In this document: piece after piece, positions 59,740 to 64,000 of the stretch
Layout of the letters: each line of letters begins with the position of its first letter
Numbering within the stretch: the stretch's first letter is position 1
NCBI GenBank assembly: GCA_004298675.1
Contig: SCRI01000001.1
Location: forward strand, 1-64,000
Direction: 5' to 3'
Length of the DNA: 64,000 nt
From: a bacterium
Lineage (GTDB): Bacteria > Vulcanimicrobiota > Vulcanimicrobiia > Vulcanimicrobiales > SCRA01
Program-made: the position numbers and the translations under genes
The notes under the pieces: generated by a model
The model's input: only the letters and a program-made list of their open reading frames with translations
Database searches by the model: none
Told to the model about the DNA's origin: nothing

Positions 59740-61275
59740 TCAGGGGGCGCGTTGCAAGAGCCGCAGCTCCGATCCGTAGAACGTCCTTGTCGCAAGCGTT
59801 CGATAGCGGCTGCGCACGTAGCGTTCGAGAACGTCGCAGCCGAAGTCGATGTTGAGGGCGTGGCAGTAGCGGCCGGTGACCAGCCATAGCGTGCGGTGCT
59901 CTCCGGGGATGGCCGCTATCCGTGTCGCAACCTGTGCGCCGTCGCGCAGGACAAAGCGGTCGACGTTATAGGTACGGAAGTCGACGGCGGTGGGAATCGG
60001 GACGATCGCGTTGGAACCGCGGTAGTAGTACGCGAGCGGGACGGCGTTCTCGGCTTCGAAGACGAGGACCGGCTGTCCAGGTTGCTCGTGCGACTCTAGA
60101 TAGGCCGTCAACCTGGCCCAGTCGCCGATCTTGGCCAGGGGACGGTACGTGACGGCGAGCGTGATCGCGCTGGATGCGAAAACCGTCAGCGCCAGGATGA
60201 CGACGGCGCGAGAGCGCACAGGCTCCCGGTAAAGCGTTGCCACGGAGAACGCGGTGATCAGCGTGGCTACAAAGAGCGAGGCCGCGTGACGAATGATGAG
60301 ATGCTCGCCGGCGGCGAAGACGGCCAACGCAAAGAGCGCGAAGTCGAGTGCGAGCATCGTTCCCATGAGCAGATTGGGCCTGGCGGGGGCGCGCAGACGC
60401 GCCGTTACGGCTCCCGCGGCTGCCATGAGGAGGAGTACGGTGTAGACCAGATGGTGATGCGGAATCGCGGTCAAGGGAAGGACGAACTGGAGGAGGTATT
60501 CCGCCAGGGCTTGCGCCGGCACCAACGGTGTGCTTGGAGCGATGAATGAGGCACGGAAGCCGGAGAGCTGTTGTGGCAGCAGGCGCAGCATCGGCAAGAA
60601 CGCGAGTGCCGTCACGACCACCGAGCCGGCGAAGCGCGTCAGCGCGAGCCGGCGCCGCAGCGGGAGCAGCAGGATACCCTGCGCGGCCACCAGTGCGAGC
60701 AGGTAGTATTGCGTGTAGGCGCTGACGACGCACAGCAGCGTGTAAGCGGCGAGAGCCCGGAGCGACGGCCGCGGCGTGAGAAAGGCGTCATAGTACGTCA
60801 GCAACAGCAGGGCCGAGAGGAGGATCACCAAGGCGTAGAGCCGGATCTCGACTGCCGCCCAGATCAGGAACGGATTGAAGGCGAAGGCGAGTATGATCCA
60901 CGCCGGCCGTGCTTCGGGCAGATAACGGCGCAGCAGCGCCGGGAGCAGCGCCACGACGCCGGCCGCACAGAGTACGGAGAAGAGACGCGCTACGACATAC
61001 GACGGACCGATGATGCGCCAGAGCGCCATGACGGCGAAATAGAACGGCGCGTTCTGCTCGAAGAAGACGGCCTGGTGGATTGCGTAGCGCAAACCATGCG
61101 ACGTCGACGCGAGGGTGTAGGCGTCGTCTTGCCAGACATTGAGCAGGTAGGCAAGCGGCAGCGTGATCAGTAAGTGAGCGCAGATCAAGGCCAGCGTGAC
61201 GGCGACAGGGCGAAGCCGGCTGCGCGTCTCGGCACTCCAGCCCTTAGCGCTCCAGGTGCGTTCGGACACGTTCAT
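59740..61275 (-). CDS. GT-C family membrane glycosyltransferase (PMT/ArnT-like)
   Basis: A 511-residue product with about ten membrane helices. The first periplasmic loop has NVWQDDAYTLASTSHG, the acidic pair typical of GT-C enzymes, then QNAPFYFAVMALWRIIGPSY. Such proteins transfer a sugar from a polyprenyl-phosphate donor on the outer face of the inner membrane; the GT2 protein at 43788 could make that donor. The C-terminal 110 residues form a soluble domain (LFVFEAENAVPLA-like: QPVLVFEAENAVPLAYYYRG). The ATG at about 61275 was chosen; there is no clear Shine-Dalgarno. Confidence 0.85.
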   Translation of the reverse strand: MNVSERTWSAKGWSAETRSRLRPVAVTLALICAHLLITLPLAYLLNVWQDDAYTLASTSHGLRYAIHQAVFFEQNAPFYFAVMALWRIIGPSYVVARLFSVLCAAGVVALLPALLRRYLPEARPAWIILAFAFNPFLIWAAVEIRLYALVILLSALLLLTYYDAFLTPRPSLRALAAYTLLCVVSAYTQYYLLALVAAQGILLLPLRRRLALTRFAGSVVVTALAFLPMLRLLPQQLSGFRASFIAPSTPLVPAQALAEYLLQFVLPLTAIPHHHLVYTVLLLMAAAGAVTARLRAPARPNLLMGTMLALDFALFALAVFAAGEHLIIRHAASLFVATLITAFSVATLYREPVRSRAVVILALTVFASSAITLAVTYRPLAKIGDWARLTAYLESHEQPGQPVLVFEAENAVPLAYYYRGSNAIVPIPTAVDFRTYNVDRFVLRDGAQVATRIAAIPGEHRTLWLVTGRYCHALNIDFGCDVLERYVRSRYRTLATRTFYGSELRLLQRAP

Positions 61276-61358
61276 AGTGTACCCGAAGATAGCCCTAATC
61301 CTGAATAGAGCATTAGACTCAAGCATTACTTGCGCGAACGTCGAACGCAGCCGTGATT

Positions 61359-62165
61359 ATGCGCCATCAAGGCAGCGTGATCGCCGGCGGGCACCTTGCC
61401 ACCGAGCAGCGGCCGCTGGACGTCGTGCTCTCGCTCGTGCCCGAGGCGCAGCGAGCGGCGCGCGCAATGCTCGGGCGGATCGCCCGCATCGCGCTGCTCG
61501 AGCCCGGATCCTCGATCGTTGACGTCGGCGCTTCACAAGGACTCTTTGTCGCGGCATGCGCGCGCATGGGATACCGCGCGGTTGGCGTTGAGCCGTGGAG
61601 CGACGCGCGTGCGATGGCGTACGAGGTGGCGGCGCACGAGGGTCTCGTGGTTGAGATGCTTGACGGATGCGCCGAAGCCTTGCCGTTGCAGTCCGAGTCC
61701 ATCGACGTCGTTCGCGCCAATAGCGTCATCGAGCATGTCACCGATGTCGATGCAGCATTCGCCGAGGCCTTCCGCGTGCTCAAACCCGGTGGTGTGTTCT
61801 GGTTTGCGACGGCCAGCAGCCTGTGTCCCAGGCAGGGCGAGATACGCGGCTTCCCGGCCTTCGGCTGGTACCCCGACCCGCTCAAACGGCATATCATGAT
61901 CTGGGCCAAAGAGCGCCGCCCCGATTTGATCGGTGGCACAGCGTTTCCAGCCCTGCACTGGTTCACGCCCGCCAAAGCCCGGCGCCTGCTCTGGCGCGCC
62001 GGCTTTGTGAGGGTCTACGATCGCTGGGATCTCCGCCTCCCAAGCGAAGGGGGACGACTCTACAAGCTCCTCTTGCTGGCCATTCGCAGCTCCTCATTGA
62101 CCAAGCTGCTCGCTGACCTGCTGGTGCCGTGCTGCTCGTTTGCCGCCATCAAACCACGGGCCTGA
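61359..62165 (+). CDS. SAM-dependent class I methyltransferase
   Basis: A 268-residue product. The SAM motif I is SSIVDVGASQGLFVAACARM, and VRANSVIEHVTDVDAAFAEA with FRVLKPGGVFWFAT are motifs typical of Methyltransf_11/23. WYPDPLKRHIMIWAKERRPD is outside the fold and may be an acceptor site. It probably methylates a sugar or lipid-linked intermediate of the locus. Start is ATG 61359 or GTG 61353. Gene order with the DUF2029-like gene downstream (5 bases) suggests a pair. Confidence 0.87.
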   Translation: MRHQGSVIAGGHLATEQRPLDVVLSLVPEAQRAARAMLGRIARIALLEPGSSIVDVGASQGLFVAACARMGYRAVGVEPWSDARAMAYEVAAHEGLVVEMLDGCAEALPLQSESIDVVRANSVIEHVTDVDAAFAEAFRVLKPGGVFWFATASSLCPRQGEIRGFPAFGWYPDPLKRHIMIWAKERRPDLIGGTAFPALHWFTPAKARRLLWRAGFVRVYDRWDLRLPSEGGRLYKLLLLAIRSSSLTKLLADLLVPCCSFAAIKPRA

Positions 62166-62170
62166 GGATC

Positions 62171-63592
62171 ATGCGCGACCTGGCCATCACGTTTGGTGAC
62201 GCGTGGCCGACGCTCTTCCTCGCCGCAGCCTTCGGCCTGCTCCTGAGCGCTAATCTCGGACACGAGAGGCTGGAGCAAGGGAGCTTCAAGGCGTTCTATT
62301 GCGCCGCCGCCGCGGTGTCTACCGGATCGAGTCCGTACCGTGTCGAGCCGCAGCGCACATGTTATCACGTGGTTGACACGCTAACACATCTTCCATCGAG
62401 CGCTGTCGAACCGGCGCCCCTACCTGGTTACGCATTGGCCCCGTTCATGCTGCTGATCAGGCTTCCGATCATCTCGGCGCAGTTGATCTTCACGTGGCTC
62501 AGCGTCGCCGCGCTCGCGATCACCGCCTTGCTCGTGGCGCGCGTCACGCAGCTGCAAGGCGTCGCCGTGCTGCTGGCACTGCTTCCCATAGGGTACCTCA
62601 ATATCGCCTACGGCGAAATTCCGTCGCTGGTAGTGGCCGTCATCACGGCGGCCGGATACCTTTTGACACGGCGGCGGTGGGTGGCGGCAGCACTACTTGC
62701 GGCGGCGTCGATGATCGAGCCGCACGTGGGCTTGGCCGTATGCGTGGCGCTGTTCGTGGCCTTCCCACGATGCAGACTGCCGCTGCTGCTTGCCGTTATC
62801 GCGCTGGCGGCTTTGAGTGTCTGGACGCTCGGTATCGAGCAGAACCTTCTCTATTTCAAGCGCGTGCTGCCGGCTCAGGCGGTCGCCGAGTTGGTGGCCA
62901 ACGATCAGTACAGCCTGAGCCGCGTTCTTTCGGTCCTCGGCGCGCCGGATCGTTGGGCACTGGCGGGTGGCACGCTCTCGTATATCGCGGTGCTGATGTT
63001 TGGCTGTTTCGCGGCGATAAGGGCGGCTCGAGCGCTGAAGAGACCGGAGCTGGTGGCGTGGTTGCCCGCAGCCGCGGTGCTCCTGGGCGGAACGTTCGTG
63101 CACGACGTTCAGATGATAGCGGCGTTGCCTGCGGCGTTCGCCCTTGCAGTCCGGGCGATACGCTTGCGCACGCTGGCCTGTGGGTCGCTTGCGGCGCTCA
63201 CCGTCGTTTGGTCGGCGTCTGGGGGGAGGCTGATGCTGCTATTCTCACTTTTTGCCATCCTGGTCGTGGCGGCGATCGCGCGCAGCGATTGGGCCACGGT
63301 ACGGAGCCGTACCGTTACCGTGTTGGTTGTCGGGGCAGGCGCTCTCGCGCTCCTCGCCGTCCATCCCCAGGTGTTCGACCACACTGGCGCCGCCGTGATC
63401 TCCGCGGCGATGTCGCAGCCGGATACCCTTGCAGCGCTGAATTGGGGGGCCTATTTGCGCTCCGTTCCGCAATTGAGCATCCCTAGACCAGACGTCGTGC
63501 TCTTGAAGATGCCCACCTGGGCGGCACTGATCTCGCTGCTAGCCGTGGCGGTCGCTAACGGCCGGCCAGTAGGTGCGCACCGAACGCGATGA
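62171..63592 (+). CDS. Polytopic membrane protein, DUF2029/GT87-like
   Basis: A 473-residue protein with about ten to eleven membrane helices. GSFKAFYCAAAAVSTGSSPY carries the loop typical of GT87/DUF2029 proteins (DF..YY.aA.a.l.G.dPY). RRRWVAAALLAAASMIEPHV and LLGGTFVHDVQMIAALPAAF follow the family layout. It probably is a polyprenyl-dependent mannosyl- or other glycosyltransferase. The acidic residue usually found before the FYxAA motif is not clear. The 3' end overlaps the convergent Amj-like gene by 38 bases. Confidence 0.72.
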   Translation: MRDLAITFGDAWPTLFLAAAFGLLLSANLGHERLEQGSFKAFYCAAAAVSTGSSPYRVEPQRTCYHVVDTLTHLPSSAVEPAPLPGYALAPFMLLIRLPIISAQLIFTWLSVAALAITALLVARVTQLQGVAVLLALLPIGYLNIAYGEIPSLVVAVITAAGYLLTRRRWVAAALLAAASMIEPHVGLAVCVALFVAFPRCRLPLLLAVIALAALSVWTLGIEQNLLYFKRVLPAQAVAELVANDQYSLSRVLSVLGAPDRWALAGGTLSYIAVLMFGCFAAIRAARALKRPELVAWLPAAAVLLGGTFVHDVQMIAALPAAFALAVRAIRLRTLACGSLAALTVVWSASGGRLMLLFSLFAILVVAAIARSDWATVRSRTVTVLVVGAGALALLAVHPQVFDHTGAAVISAAMSQPDTLAALNWGAYLRSVPQLSIPRPDVVLLKMPTWAALISLLAVAVANGRPVGAHRTR

Positions 63593-64000
63593 CCAGCGCG
63601 GCGGGGGTGAGCACGAGTTGCGAGAGGAGCATGCCCGCGAGCGTGGTGAGCGAGAGATACACGACGAGCGCCTTGACGTCGTCCACCGGACGCTGGCCGC
63701 GTACCGCCTCGTCGGTGATGATGGCGGAGCCGGGATCGACGATCAACGTATAGGAGATCATGGCGATGCCGTTGATTAGGCCGCTCGAGAGCAGCGCGGT
63801 ACGCGCCGCCGTTGGGTCCAGGACGCTGGCATAGGCGGCCGCGATCACGCCGATGGCGTAGACTCCGGTGACGACCACGTTAAAAAACAGGAGATCTTTG
63901 GGAACGTGGCGCGGTGAGAGGCGGCGCAGTGAACTGGCGGAGGGAAGCTTGGCGATCGTGCGTGCGATAGCGAACCCCGTGCGCGGCAGCAGTAAGCGCA
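63555..64000 (-). CDS. Amj-type lipid II flippase (DUF2837), 5' end beyond window
   Basis: The last 148 codons of a leftward gene whose start lies beyond 64000. SPRHVPKDLLFFNVVVTGVY, then AAYASVLDPTAARTALLSSG, LINGIAMISYTLIVDPGSAI and LAGMLLSQLVLTPAALVIAF match the C-terminal half of Amj (YdaH), an alternate to MurJ in Bacillus for flipping the peptidoglycan precursor. Three helices are visible. Next to a polysaccharide locus that lacks Wzx, it could also flip a lipid-linked repeat; this is speculation. Confidence 0.75.
   Translation of the reverse strand, partial: RLLLPRTGFAIARTIAKLPSASSLRRLSPRHVPKDLLFFNVVVTGVYAIGVIAAAYASVLDPTAARTALLSSGLINGIAMISYTLIVDPGSAIITDEAVRGQRPVDDVKALVVYLSLTTLAGMLLSQLVLTPAALVIAFGAHLLAGR

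Overview
The window is GC-rich, densely packed chromosomal DNA from a bacterium with a Gram-negative-type envelope. The envelope type is inferred from a Wza-type export protein, a Wzz/BY-kinase, lipoboxes and a LolA-like domain. Gene order and protein style recall deep-branching, mostly uncultured phyla such as Eremiobacterota (WPS-2), but this is inference because no 16S rRNA gene is present. I see no tRNA, rRNA, IS element or CRISPR array. The longest stretch without a gene is about 265 bp (47875-48138).

Layout. 1-3210: a chemotaxis receptor cut by the window edge, rplM-rpsI, and a GAF-PAS adenylate/guanylate cyclase. 3275-16695: a compact unidirectional operon of 17 genes for a flagellar-type protein export machine. 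It has a miniature FlgB, FlgC, FliE, a FliF carrying a FliG-like C-terminal domain, FliH, FliI, a lytic transglycosylase, a secreted two-motif aspartic protease, a FliK-like protein, an FlgF/G-like protein, a reduced FliM/SctQ, FliN, FliP, FliQ, FliR, FlhB and FlhA. Ten junctions are four-base ATGA/GTGA overlaps. It has no flagellin, hook, cap, L/P-ring, MotA/B or complete FliG gene. The simplest reading is an undescribed flagellum-derived, probably non-motile type III secretion system; this is the main discovery candidate.

16692-25543: fur, secD-secF, an acyl-CoA synthetase with a tandem PilZ protein, a membrane-anchored molybdopterin oxidoreductase, a clostripain-type protease and a small helical protein. 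25652-37164: a phosphotransferase next to an enolase with altered active-site residues; a peptide-type ABC transporter (binding protein plus two permeases, no ATPase); a secreted unknown protein; apt; a DUF1537 kinase-PdxA2 pair, probably for a four-carbon sugar acid; and the stringent-response enzyme Rel. 37273-39828: a GAF-GGDEF-HD-GYP enzyme.

39988-64000: a large exopolysaccharide region. A leftward block (deacetylase, oxidoreductase, GT2, Wzz/BY-kinase, Wza) and a rightward block (WcaJ-type initiating transferase, three GT4 transferases, and a WbpA/B/D/E-type cassette for a diacetamido-glucuronic acid sugar nucleotide) diverge from 47875-48138. They are followed by a polymerase/ligase, a GT-C transferase, a methyltransferase, a DUF2029-type membrane protein and the end of an Amj-type flippase. 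Two paralogous secreted lipoproteins sit at 39988 and 58668, at one edge of the region and inside it. With WcaJ, Wzz, Wza and a Wzy/WaaL protein the locus looks Wzx/Wzy-dependent, but no Wzx is visible.
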